A stretch of 64,000 bases of DNA, taken from positions 372,001 through 436,000 of the forward strand of contig CAWBST010000027.1 in the NCBI GenBank assembly GCA_963791495.1, given 5' to 3'. Below the pieces are notes generated by a model that was not told where the DNA came from, did not search any database, and was given only the letters and a program-made list of their open reading frames with translations. The DNA comes from JAMXLO01 sp963791495. Lineage in GTDB: Bacteria; Pseudomonadota; Alphaproteobacteria; Acetobacterales; Acetobacteraceae. Of this stretch, positions 36,509 to 44,060 are shown piece after piece. Made by a program: the position numbers and the translations under genes. Position 1 is the stretch's first letter. Every line of letters begins with the position of its first letter.

Positions 36509-37290
36509 CCAGCTATCAGCCGGACAAGGCTGCCGCCGCGCTGCATGAGGCCCGCCAACGGCGCGCCCAGGTCGTCCCCTTGCCTGCCGGCATCGCGCCG
36601 CGCACCGAGGCGGAAGGCGCGGCTGTCCAGCATGCTCTGGCGCATCGCAGCGGCGCCGGCGCGCCCGGCGGCTTCAAGATCGGCGCGACCGCCAGGCGGA
36701 TGCAGGAGTATCTCGGCCTCAGCGGCCCGGCCGCCGGGTTCATGGCGATCGGCAACATCCATCGCAGCGGTGCCACCTTGCGGTTCGCGGACTATGTCCG
36801 CCCCGGAGTGGAATGCGAACTGGCCGTGCGTCTCGCGCGGGACCTGCCGGCCGAGCACTGCACCGCCGAGAGGGCCGCCGATGCGGTGGGCGACCTCATT
36901 GCCGGCATCGAGATCGTCGACAACCGCTACGGCGAGCTGCCCGAACTTGGCGTGCCGACGCTGATCGCCGACCAGGTGTTCCACGCCGCAGCGGTACTTG
37001 GCGAGGCTGGCGTGCAGGACTGGCGTTCGCTCGATATCGGCACTCTGCGCGGACGGCTGATCGTGGACGGACATCAGCGCGACGAAGGCTTCGGTGGCGA
37101 CCTCATGGGGCATCCGATGAACTGCCTGGCGTGGCTGGCCGGCTCCTCCGTTGCCGCGGCGTTCGGAGGGCTGAAGGCCGGCCAGGTGGTGATGCTGGGC
37201 AGCGTCACGCCGCCAATCTGGCTCACCGGCCCAGCGAGCGTCACGGTCGACTTCGCCCCGCTGCCTCCGGTGCAGGTCCAGTTGGCCTGA
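36505..37290 (+). CDS. 2-keto-4-pentenoate hydratase/FAH-family protein
   Basis: The 261-residue protein matches the hydratase/oxaloacetate decarboxylase branch of the FAH superfamily: GGFKIGATARRMQEYLGL, EIVDNRYGELPELGVPTLIADQVFHA and the C-terminal SVTPPIWLTG. VECELAVRL carries the metal-binding acidic residues. Such enzymes hydrate 2-oxopent-4-enoate in meta-cleavage pathways, but no other catabolic gene is nearby. ATGA overlap couples it to rlmB. Its last codons reappear as a diverged copy at 40209-40251. Confidence 0.85.
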   Translation: MTSYQPDKAAAALHEARQRRAQVVPLPAGIAPRTEAEGAAVQHALAHRSGAGAPGGFKIGATARRMQEYLGLSGPAAGFMAIGNIHRSGATLRFADYVRPGVECELAVRLARDLPAEHCTAERAADAVGDLIAGIEIVDNRYGELPELGVPTLIADQVFHAAAVLGEAGVQDWRSLDIGTLRGRLIVDGHQRDEGFGGDLMGHPMNCLAWLAGSSVAAAFGGLKAGQVVMLGSVTPPIWLTGPASVTVDFAPLPPVQVQLA

Positions 37291-37306
37291 CGCGGTCATC
37301 AGCAAA

Positions 37307-37357
37307 GCCCCGTGTCGGGGGCCGCATACGTCTCACGCGCGTCTCGTTTCGCGCGTG
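37307..37357. terminator. Two hairpins after the hydratase gene
   Basis: GCCCC/GGGGC (37307-37321) and the perfect CACGCGCG/CGCGCGTG (37334-37357, 8-base loop) lie 17-67 bases after the stop. They probably end the rlmB-hydratase transcript. Confidence 0.55.
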
Positions 37358-37417
37358 TTGAGACGGCGGCGCATGGCGTGAGAGGGCGGAGCGGCGGGTC
37401 GAAGAAGGTGTTTGAAC

Positions 37418-37446
37418 CGCAGATGCACGCAGATGCACGCAGATGG
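37418..37446 (+). repeat. CGCAGATG direct repeat, left copy
   Basis: Three CGCAGATG units spaced 10 bases apart (37418, 37428, 37438), preceded by TTTGAAC. An inverted, slightly diverged copy is at 40079-40108. This GAACCGCAGATG element resembles dispersed repeats known from GC-rich bacteria; the match is from memory. Confidence 0.75.
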
Positions 37447-37567
37447 GGCCGGTGATTGTTGGTGTCTGAGCGTCAATGACGAGTTTGATGCCCGCTGACG
37501 CGGGCGGATCGTGCGGCACGGGCGTTATCGGCGTGAACCGGCGCGAATCTTCGGTTGCTGTTTGCCT

Positions 37568-38287
37568 TTACGCGACGGCTTCGGCGGGACTGTCGAGGGC
37601 GCGGAGGGTCGGGCTGTCGCCGGTGACGATGGCGTGGACCAGTTCGGGCGAGGGTGGGCCGAAGTCGCAGCGGGGCGGCAGGCCGCGGCAGGCGCGGATC
37701 TGCGCGGCGCGGCGAGGGTAGATGATCGCGTATTGCTCGGCCTCCGTTTGGAGGTCGGGCGGCGGCGGTCCCTCGTCGGGCTGCGGGTCCGGCATGGGCG
37801 GGGGGTTCGGCTCGGCGATGGGTGAGGGCGGTGCGCGGCCGAGCGCCTGTGCCAGCAGGCCGATGGCGCAGTGCTCGATCCACGCGGCCTTGTCGAGGGT
37901 GGTGGCGTTGGCCTCGCGCTTCTGGCGTGCGGCCTGGACGCGCAGCAGCAGCGAGCGGAAGCCGCGCGCCTGGCGCATCATGTTGGCGGCCTGGGCATTG
38001 CACTTGTCGGCGCGCATGGGGTCGACCGTGCGGTACTGTTCCTCAAGGGCCAGGGAGTCGAGCGCCTGGGCGCTGGCGGCGACGAACTGGGCGGCGAGGC
38101 TGGCCTCCTCGGCGTTGGCCGGCAGCAGGGAGGCGGCCTCGGCGATGGCGGCGTTGTCGCGGCGGACGAAGTCGTCGGGCGAGTTGGTGACCGGCGGCGG
38201 GAGGGCGGCGCGGAGGCGGTGGGCGAGCTGGTAGTACATGTCCCGCGGGAGCTGGATGGAGAGGTCGGGGTGGTCGAGGCGCTCCAT
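37568..38287 (-). CDS. Hypothetical 239-residue helical protein
   Basis: I recognise no domain. The first 150 residues are mostly helix-forming (RDNAAIAEAASLLPANAEEASLA, cut here), the middle is a proline-rich linker (PPMPDPQPDEGPPPP) and the tail contains YPRRAAQIRACRGLPP and a conserved-looking GDSPTLRALD. There is no signal peptide. The ATG 38287 lies just downstream of a strong promoter-like pair (38325-38296), so the mRNA may be leaderless. Similar Acetobacteraceae proteins seem to occur in several copies per genome, but that is recollection. Confidence 0.65.
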   Translation of the reverse strand: MERLDHPDLSIQLPRDMYYQLAHRLRAALPPPVTNSPDDFVRRDNAAIAEAASLLPANAEEASLAAQFVAASAQALDSLALEEQYRTVDPMRADKCNAQAANMMRQARGFRSLLLRVQAARQKREANATTLDKAAWIEHCAIGLLAQALGRAPPSPIAEPNPPPMPDPQPDEGPPPPDLQTEAEQYAIIYPRRAAQIRACRGLPPRCDFGPPSPELVHAIVTGDSPTLRALDSPAEAVA

Positions 38288-38295
38288 GCTGGGAA

Positions 38296-38325
38296 TGTTT
38301 ACCTAGTTAGGGTAGATTGTGTCAA
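38296..38325 (-). promoter_or_regulatory. Promoter with TTGACA -35
   Basis: Reading leftward, TTGACA (38325-38320) is followed after 18 bases by TAAACA (38301-38296). The predicted start of transcription is about 38289, two bases before the ATG of the 239-residue gene. CCTAACTAGG in the spacer is an imperfect dyad. Confidence 0.55.
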
Positions 38326-38372
38326 GCGTTATCGGTACGCACGTATCGGGCGTGAAGCAGCATGGCAGCTCG

Positions 38373-38416
38373 CCGAGGCGAAGCGATCATCCGTCCGAGG
38401 CGAAGCGATCATCCGT
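38373..38416. repeat. Tandem 22-bp repeat, two copies
   Basis: CCGAGGCGAAGCGATCATCC plus GT occurs twice in direct succession (38373-38394, 38395-38416). The second copy overlaps the 3' end of the nuclease-like gene and encodes part of its last codons. Confidence 0.85.
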
Positions 38417-38894
38417 CGTCGTCGGCCTTGCCCAGCGTGGCGGTCACGGCGAGCCTGAAGTTGTCTTTGAACTCTCCAAACTTCAGTTCGATTTCTTCGA
38501 TCCGAAGTTCGCGAAAGGGCCTCGTCGCACCTCGTTCGTATGCGCGAAAACGACTGTCACAGACCTTTCGCGGCACCACGTAGTGGGAGCGTCTCTCGGC
38601 CGCCTCCGTCGGCAGGATGACTATCGCAAGCCAGTCAAATTGGTCGTGGTCACTGTAGCGGACGAACGCCGGACCTTTTTTGAAGGTCCGCGATTTGACC
38701 GAGACACGTTGCACCCCAGCGCCCGGTGGCTGAGCTACGACATCATATCCCGGCCAATAATCGGGGGCTTTCATGGCCGGAACGCCAGCCAGGGTGAGTT
38801 CTGCTGCGATAAGCATCTCGCAAGCGTCGCCCATCTGTTTCGTCGTGTAATCGTGCTTCGCTGAGACAGCCGCTTCGGTTTCCTCAGTCGCCAT
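38409..38894 (-). CDS. Putative PD-(D/E)XK-like protein, 161 residues
   Basis: The order GDACEMLIAAELTLAGV, then PGYDVVAQ, then RVSVKSRTF is the E...D...xxK arrangement of the restriction-endonuclease-like fold, with D and K in strands 2 and 3. The lysine is followed by Ser-Arg, so catalysis is not certain. Such proteins occur in mobile regions as host-specificity or defence nucleases. No methylase or other partner is nearby. The end is acidic (KADDDG) and lies on a tandem repeat. This assignment is inference from pattern, not a database match. Confidence 0.45.
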   Translation of the reverse strand: MATEETEAAVSAKHDYTTKQMGDACEMLIAAELTLAGVPAMKAPDYWPGYDVVAQPPGAGVQRVSVKSRTFKKGPAFVRYSDHDQFDWLAIVILPTEAAERRSHYVVPRKVCDSRFRAYERGATRPFRELRIEEIELKFGEFKDNFRLAVTATLGKADDDG

Positions 38895-39066
38895 GATCTT
38901 AAACCCTCGCTGTGGCCTGCTTGCCGGTGGCTGGTTGCACTGCCGCGCACTGCACCTGGTTTTCAGAGACGATGACAGGGTTGAGGCCGCCCGCCGATCG
39001 CGACGCCGGCTTCGGGGGGCGAGCCCCGGGATTGGGGCCTATAAGCCGAGTTATCGACGTCTACAC

Positions 39067-39729
39067 CTAGGCTCCGGTGGGCAACTCAGGGCTACCGCGC
39101 TCCAGCCGCGACAACTTAGCTACGAATTCCCCGCGGGCGTTCAGCTCGTCGAACAGCTCAGCGAAAGACAAGGCCGATGAACATGTGGCGCTCTCCAAAC
39201 CCGCATTCGTTATCCAAACAGCCGAGGTTGCATCCGGAGGGATTTGCCCCATACAACTCTCCATGTGCTTAAAGTCATTATAGACCCGGTACACCTTCAG
39301 CATGACTGGGTTATCCTTGAACAGATCGGGCTTCTTACCGGTGACTTTCTCGAGGGCCGCCCTGATCAGTTCCGACCCCTGCCAAAACTGGGAAATACAA
39401 ACCTCGAAATACAGAAGTGCCCGAAAATACGGAGAGATCGCATTTCGTGGTGTGCCGACATATTCCAGGAGGGCTAGGCGCGCATCGCGGTACGCGGAAA
39501 AGGCTCCCTCGGTGAGTCTGATCAGGTTGAATGCGTAGGCGCGCCTTTCTCCACGCAGATCCGGCACCATGGAACTATTGAGAATGTACGCATTGAGCCA
39601 CCTACTATCACCGGTGAGTTCCGGCGCGCCGCACTCTGTCAGCGACGACATCTTGTGGGCTACGAACGTGTCCAGATAGTAGTCGGTCGGCACCAGTTGA
39701 ATTGGCTCAGTCACGGTTATCACTGCCAC
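39067..39729 (-). CDS. Hypothetical 220-residue protein
   Basis: I do not recognise the family. The protein is helical, with an aromatic-rich centre (SPYFRALLYFEVCISQFW) and repeated acidic and basic helices; it has no signal peptide or clear membrane segment. It lies between the nuclease-like gene and the truncated phage-type gene. Codon choice is less GC-biased than in its neighbours, consistent with transfer. Confidence 0.6.
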   Translation of the reverse strand: MAVITVTEPIQLVPTDYYLDTFVAHKMSSLTECGAPELTGDSRWLNAYILNSSMVPDLRGERRAYAFNLIRLTEGAFSAYRDARLALLEYVGTPRNAISPYFRALLYFEVCISQFWQGSELIRAALEKVTGKKPDLFKDNPVMLKVYRVYNDFKHMESCMGQIPPDATSAVWITNAGLESATCSSALSFAELFDELNARGEFVAKLSRLERGSPELPTGA

Positions 39730-39783
39730 GTTCCTACCCTCCGATTTGCGAGCATTGTGGCGTGCCGCGCTGGTCAGGAAAAG

Positions 39784-40092
39784 CTAGACGCGGAGACGAC
39801 CGCGCCGTCGTTCCAATAAAGGAAACTCCCGGATCATCAGATCGTCGGGGATAGCCTCGCGCCGGCTCATCTGTTTGACAAACAGCGGCACGCCGGCCGC
39901 CCGGCACTGATCGCGCACGTCGCGCGCCCACTCTGGCGGCATCGGCCGTGCGCGTGGTCCGCTCTCGCCGCCGACGATCACCCAGGCGATGCCGCGTAGA
40001 TCGAGCTGCACGGGCTCAAGCAACGGTTCAGCGCAGATAAACCGAATTATCGGCGCCAAGGGCCAGGAGGCCCACCCGCCATCTGCGTGCAT
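39784..40092 (-). pseudogene. C-terminal part of a Gp37Gp68/DUF5131 phage-type protein
   Basis: The conserved piece IRFICAEPLLEPV, then WVIVGGESGPRARPMPPEW and AAGVPLFVKQM is the C-terminal half of DUF5131 proteins, normally about 230-280 residues. The first codons (MHADG) are supplied by the CGCAGATG repeat, so the gene is cut off at its 5' end exactly where the repeat begins. It is thus a remnant. DUF5131 proteins occur in prophages and defence-type clusters; function unknown. Confidence 0.7.
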
Positions 40093-40108
40093 CGGCGTCC
40101 ATCTGCGT
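40079..40108 (-). repeat. CGCAGATG repeat, right copy, inverted
   Basis: On the minus strand the sequence reads CGCAGATGGACGCCGATGCA then CGCAGATGG, matching the left copy at 37418-37446 apart from a few bases. The two copies are in opposite orientation about 2.65 kb apart. Confidence 0.75.
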
Positions 40109-40208
40109 TTTGCCTTGCTTTCTTGCCAATCGCACCGCCATCTCAGCGGCGGGGCACCCGCGTGCGTGAGATGCTCTCTCCCAGCAGCAGCGCCTGGGAC
40201 ACGCGTCG

Positions 40209-40251
40209 CGGTCGACTTCTCACCGCTACCTCCGGTGCAGGTCCTGTTGGC
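40209..40251 (+). pseudogene. Partial copy of the hydratase gene's 3' end
   Basis: These 43 bases match 37244-37286 at 39 positions (CGGTCGACTTC, CCTCCGGTGCAGGTCC), encoding VDFSPLPPVQVLLA against VDFAPLPPVQVQLA. I see no convincing match upstream, so it is the tail of a lost or diverged paralogue or a duplication left by an insertion. Confidence 0.6.
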
Positions 40252-40274
40252 AAGAAATTCGGACGTTCTCCTAA

Positions 40275-40562
40275 CGTTCCCTTAAGCGGTCATGGCGATA
40301 CTGGCATCCGACAAACGCCAAATGAACGGGATGCGCCATGTTGGTCGACTGGGATCACCTGCCCGAGGAACTGCAAATCGCCCTGTCGCGTGAGGCATTG
40401 CACCGAGTGTCCGCCACCATCGCCGTGCAGGCCGACGTGCTGGCCGACGAAATCGAATGCGGCGTGCTGTCGGACCGGGGCGGCGCGGACGCGCTACGCC
40501 TGTTCGCCTCCGTGGTCCGTATGGTCGGGGAGGATGAGTTGGCGCCAGTCGGGCACTGCTGA
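40275..40562 (+). repeat. Duplicated unit, first copy (74-residue gene plus upstream)
   Basis: The unit of about 288 bases recurs at 41894-42180 and includes upstream sequence: TTAAGCGGTC and GATACTGGCATCCGA are shared before the start codons. The copies differ slightly more upstream than in the coding part. Confidence 0.85.
40338..40562 (+). CDS. Small conserved protein, 74 residues (copy 1)
   Basis: The product begins LVDWDHLPEELQIALSREAL and has a long helix with ATIAVQADVLADEIECG and DALRLFASVVRMVG. It is acidic (EELQIALSRE, GEDELAP), has two cysteines and no signal. A near-identical copy (66 or so identical residues) is at 41956-42180. I know no function. Both copies face the same way and bracket two secreted-protein genes read in the other direction. 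Confidence 0.7.
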   Translation: MLVDWDHLPEELQIALSREALHRVSATIAVQADVLADEIECGVLSDRGGADALRLFASVVRMVGEDELAPVGHC

Positions 40563-40610
40563 TGAACGGGGAACAAGATGGTTTTTCGCGCGGAATCCCA
40601 TGAGACGCGC

Positions 40611-41006
40611 TTACAATCCTTCCGGGTTCCCGGGCACGAATGTTGATTTCACGACTGATCCATTCGGAAGATGCGCTTCGTAGGTATTCGGGCCGGTCTG
40701 CCAGATCGTCTGACACGTCTCGGCGCCATCGCGTAATTTCCGGTACTTGCTGCAATACATGTCGTCGTCGGTGATCCGAAAGGTGCCGGTATCACTGATA
40801 TCTGGCGAACGCATTCTTATTTGTCCGTCAGGCGTAAAGTAGGATGTGTTCGTTTTCGGCCCAAACCTGCCTGCGGAGTATGCCGTGTGTTCTCCCAGCG
40901 CACGAATTTCGGCTCCAGTGAGTTGGTGTGGCTGCATCGGTGCCTGTGCCATAGCAGTGCCGCTCGCCAGGGCGAGGATCGAAACGGCGAGTGTTAAAAT
41001 CTTCAT
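40611..41006 (-). CDS. Small secreted protein, 131 residues
   Basis: A signal peptide (residues 1-20, ending AMA) precedes a 110-residue mature domain with two cysteines (DDDMYCSKYRKL, GAETCQTIW). The YFTPDGQIRMRS and TGTFRITDDD blocks suggest a small beta-barrel of the kind found in periplasmic DUF995-like proteins, but I do not place it firmly. Its upstream region is shared with the gene at 41150-41605. The stop is 48 bases from copy 1 of the 74-residue gene, convergent. Confidence 0.68.
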   Translation of the reverse strand: MKILTLAVSILALASGTAMAQAPMQPHQLTGAEIRALGEHTAYSAGRFGPKTNTSYFTPDGQIRMRSPDISDTGTFRITDDDMYCSKYRKLRDGAETCQTIWQTGPNTYEAHLPNGSVVKSTFVPGNPEGL

Positions 41007-41031
41007 TGGGAGTTTTCCTGCGAAAGGGTGA

Positions 41032-41106
41032 CAATGCGTATTGTCAACGATGGCACAAGCCAGAGTATGGGCTGATCATTTGGATATATGAGGGGACAAC
41101 CTCACA
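41032..41106 (-). promoter_or_regulatory. Shared upstream region, copy 1
   Basis: CAATGCGTATT and AACGATGGCACAAGCCA recur at 41633-41703. Read leftward, TTGACAATACGCATTGTCA contains a -35-like TTGACA and a 7-bp dyad (TGACAAT/ATTGTCA), so both a promoter and an operator may be here. Confidence 0.55.
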
Positions 41107-41149
41107 CCGTCCGCCGACGATAGAGCCGTGGTCGGAGACGCGGACTCAA

Positions 41150-41605
41150 TTAGCGGAAACCAGGACAAAACCGTTGCATGCAGGCCTGCCCCGCGGTGTC
41201 GCACGTCACCATGCATTGCTGATACGTCGGTCCCATATTGAATGGCGTATTACAATTATTCCGACACCCAGCCCAACGGCGTTTGCACTCGTTGCATCCC
41301 GCATTGTCCCATTGTGCGAGCATCGTTTGATCGACGGCACACATCGGTGCTGGTGCAGGCACACTTGCCCGTGTAGCGGTGATGGCGTTCAGCGCGCGCA
41401 CCCCGCATTTCTCGGATTGGTCCAGCCCGCTCGACGAGCCCTCGAATGATCCGGCCAAAGCGGTGCCGCGATTGCCGTCACTCTGGACCGCCGAGACGAC
41501 AGCCCGGGCATTCGTGAAGCCGACCCACGAGCCATCGTAGGACGCAGCCAGGGCAACCGTCGCGAGGCAGACCGTGGCAGCCCCGGCGAGCACCAGCTTC
41601 TTCAT
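41150..41605 (-). CDS. Small secreted cysteine-rich protein, 151 residues
   Basis: The signal peptide (residues 1-20, ending ALA) is followed by YDGSWVGFTNA and a C-terminal half with about a dozen cysteines in CxxC-like pairs (GCNECKRRWAGCRNNC, QQCMVTCDTAGQAC). A disulphide-linked periplasmic or surface domain is likely. GGGAGG precedes ATG 41605. It shares its upstream region, not its coding sequence, with the gene at 40611-41006. I know no homologous family. Confidence 0.65.
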   Translation of the reverse strand: MKKLVLAGAATVCLATVALAASYDGSWVGFTNARAVVSAVQSDGNRGTALAGSFEGSSSGLDQSEKCGVRALNAITATRASVPAPAPMCAVDQTMLAQWDNAGCNECKRRWAGCRNNCNTPFNMGPTYQQCMVTCDTAGQACMQRFCPGFR

Positions 41606-41955
41606 TGGAAGCCTCCCTGTGGCCGCGCAGAACAATGCGTATTTCTAACGATGGCACAAGCCAAAGCATGGTCTAGTCCTTACGGTATGAGGACGACCTC
41701 ACATGGGCGGACGCCTGCCCTTTGGGTCTGACGCCGTTGGCCGTCTAGCCGAGCGATCTAGGCAGCCAGCCGCGCGCCCTTCTGTCGAAGCAGCGGCATT
41801 TCCCAATAAGGACGTGGTGGCCGAGGGCCTGTCGGTTCTGACAATCGCGCCGAAATCGTCAGCCTTGCGGGGTGGGCAGCGGCCATCGCTCGCCGTTCCA
41901 TTAAGCGGTCGCGGTGGATACTGGCATCCGAACCGCCGGATGAACTGGACGCACC
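41606..41955. other. Intergenic region holding two duplicated control sequences
   Basis: The left part (41633-41703) is the second copy of the region upstream of the secreted-protein genes. The right part (41894-41955) is the second copy of the region upstream of the 74-residue gene. The rest (41705-41893) shows no gene; an open frame there has no family-like features. Confidence 0.6.
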
Positions 41956-42180
41956 ATGTTGGTCGACTGGGATTGCCTCCCCGAGGAACTGCAGATCGCT
42001 CTCTCGCGCGAGGCACTGTACCGCGTGTCCGCCACCATCGCGGCGCAGGCGGAGGTGCTGGCCGACGAGATCGAATGCGGCGTGCTGGCTGATCGCGGCG
42101 GCGCTGACGCGCTGCGGCTGTTCTCGTCCGTGGTCAGGATGGTGGGGGAGGATGAACTGGCGCCAGCCGGGCATGCCTGA
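41956..42180 (+). CDS. Small conserved protein, 74 residues (copy 2)
   Basis: This is the near-identical partner of 40338-40562: it differs at a few sites (for example DWDC/DWDH, LYRVS/LHRVS, AAQAEV/AVQADV) that are mostly conservative, so both copies seem to be under protein-level constraint. It ends 89 bases before the enolase-superfamily gene. Function unknown. Confidence 0.7.
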   Translation: MLVDWDCLPEELQIALSREALYRVSATIAAQAEVLADEIECGVLADRGGADALRLFSSVVRMVGEDELAPAGHA

Positions 42181-42269
42181 CGCCGCGGTAGAGAGGGGGC
42201 AACAGATTCGCGTCAGGTCTTGACCCTGCCGCCCCCATGCCGTGAAACGCGGCACGGGGAGGCCGCAGC

Positions 42270-43385
42270 ATGAAAATCACCGCCGTCGAGACCTACTGGA
42301 CCCGCATCCCGTTCGACATGGGCGGCAAGCCCGCGACGACGGGCGGGCTCAACTGGCAGACGATGAACACCGTCTGGCTGCGCATCGCCACCGACCAGGG
42401 GTTGGAAGGTTGGGGCGAGGCCTTCGGCCACGCCTCGGCGGCGACCACGATGGCGGTGCTGAACACACAGCTCGCGCCCGCCGTGCTGGGTCAGGACGCG
42501 CGCGACATCGCCGGTCTGCGCGCCCGCCTGTCGAAGGCGTTCCACGGTTTCGGCCGTAACGGCTCTCACGTGTTCGCGCTGTCGGCGCTCGACATCGCGC
42601 TGTGGGACATTGCCGGCAAGGCAGCCGGCCTGCCGCTGTGGCGGCTGTTCGGCGCGACACCGGTGGCGCAGCTCACCTCCTATGCCAGCCTGCTGCGCTA
42701 CGGCGACGCCTCCATGGTCGCTGCCGCCTGCGAACGCGCCGCCGCGCGCGGCTATCGCGACATCAAGCTGCACGAGATCACCGTCCCCGAGGTGCGCGCG
42801 GCGCGCCAGGCGATCGGTCCCGAGGCGCGGCTGATGGTGGATACCAACTGCCCCTGGACCGTCTGGCAGGCAATCGACATGGCGCGCCGGATGCGCGAGT
42901 TCGACCTGACCTGGCTGGAGGAACCGGTCTCTCCGCCGGGCGATCACGCGGGTCTGGCGCGCGTCCGCCGCGAGGGCGGCGTGCCGATCGCTGCCGGCGA
43001 GAACGCCGCGGGCCTGCATGACTTCCTCGCGCAGTTCGAGGCCGGCGCGATCGACGTCGCGCAGCCCAGCGTGATCAAGATCGGCGGCCCTTCCGCTATG
43101 CTGGAGGTCGCCGCACTGGCGAAGGCATTCGGCGTGCGCGTGGTGCCGCACAACGCCTATTTCGGCCCCGGCTTCCTCGCCTCGCTGCACGTCAATGCGA
43201 CCATTGCGCCGGAGGCTCCGTTCGAGCGGCTGTTCATCGACCTGGAAGCCAGCCCGCTGCACGAGCTCGTGGTGGCGAAGGATGGCAAGGTGACGGTGCC
43301 CGACGGCCCCGGACTCGGCCGCGATCCCGACATGGACGTGCTGCGCCGCTATCTCGTCACGGAGCCGGCGATCCACCGCGCGTGA
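42270..43385 (+). CDS. Mandelate racemase/muconate lactonising enzyme-family protein
   Basis: The 371-residue enolase-superfamily protein has an N-terminal capping domain and a barrel with IKLHE (general-base lysine region), VDTNCPW (metal aspartate), WLEEPVSPPG (metal glutamate), AAGENAAG (third metal ligand) and PHNAYFGPG. The metal triad is intact. The His near the C-terminus resembles the MR subgroup, so a sugar-acid or hydroxy-acid dehydratase or racemase is likely; the substrate is not predictable. The start ATG 42270 follows GGGGAGG. Confidence 0.85.
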   Translation: MKITAVETYWTRIPFDMGGKPATTGGLNWQTMNTVWLRIATDQGLEGWGEAFGHASAATTMAVLNTQLAPAVLGQDARDIAGLRARLSKAFHGFGRNGSHVFALSALDIALWDIAGKAAGLPLWRLFGATPVAQLTSYASLLRYGDASMVAAACERAAARGYRDIKLHEITVPEVRAARQAIGPEARLMVDTNCPWTVWQAIDMARRMREFDLTWLEEPVSPPGDHAGLARVRREGGVPIAAGENAAGLHDFLAQFEAGAIDVAQPSVIKIGGPSAMLEVAALAKAFGVRVVPHNAYFGPGFLASLHVNATIAPEAPFERLFIDLEASPLHELVVAKDGKVTVPDGPGLGRDPDMDVLRRYLVTEPAIHRA

Positions 43386-43483
43386 GCGCACAAGGTCGTG
43401 TCAGGCGACACGGCGATCTTACTGGACGTCTGATCCTCCCCGGTGCCTAACCGCTTACCGCATAAAGCCCGGGGAGGCAGGGA

Positions 43484-44054
43484 TTGTTGCGCCGCTGGAT
43501 CGCAGCCGTTGCGTTCGTGTTCCCTTGTGCCGCCTATGCAACAACATTGCCGCCTGCGGAATGCTGTGCTGCTGTCGCCGGTCAGTTCCGCCTGTATCTC
43601 TTCGCCGTTCGGGCCGCGGGTGCTGCCGAACAGGCCGCTGGCCGGCAGCTACCATTACGGCGTCGATCTGCCGGCGCCGGCGGGTGCGCCGGTGCGCGCT
43701 GCCGCCCCGGGTCAAGTCGTGCGGATCCAGCACAATGGGCCCGGAGGCCTGGAAATGCTGGTGCAGCACAATGGCTTCGTCGGCGTCTACAGCCACCTCG
43801 GCAACATCATGCCGGCGTTCGCCGAGGGTAAGACGTCAGTCGCCGCGGGCGAAAAGCTCGGCGTCGTAGGCGATACCGGCGTGACCTACGGCATGCACCT
43901 CTACTTCGAGATGATCCGGGCCGGCCGGCCGGTCGATCCCGCGCCATACCTTGGCGTGCCGCTCTGCAACGGCGGCGCCCACCGCACGCGAGCGGACATG
44001 ATCGCGGCCGACGGCAAGGTACCGCCGACGCGGCGCTACGCCGGGCTCCACTGA
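43484..44054 (+). CDS. M23/LytM-like protein (paralogue of 3794-4393), frameshift near 43560
   Basis: A TTG at 43484 behind GGGGAGG starts a good signal peptide (RRWIAAVAFVFPCAAYA), but its frame leaves the conserved domain after about 26 residues. The mature domain (SPVSSACISSPFGPRVLP onward) is one base off, in the frame reaching 44054. Skipping one base joins them. The domain has HYGVD (H and D), VYSHLG, and HLY where LytM has HLH, matching the first paralogue. It may be a non-catalytic LytM domain. It is 57-98 bases after the racemase-family gene. Confidence 0.7.
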
Positions 44055-44060
44055 CCCGGT

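Noticed and set aside
37418..37446. CRISPR-like short repeats
   Set aside because: Only three 8-base units with 2-base spacing and no spacers; a simple direct repeat.
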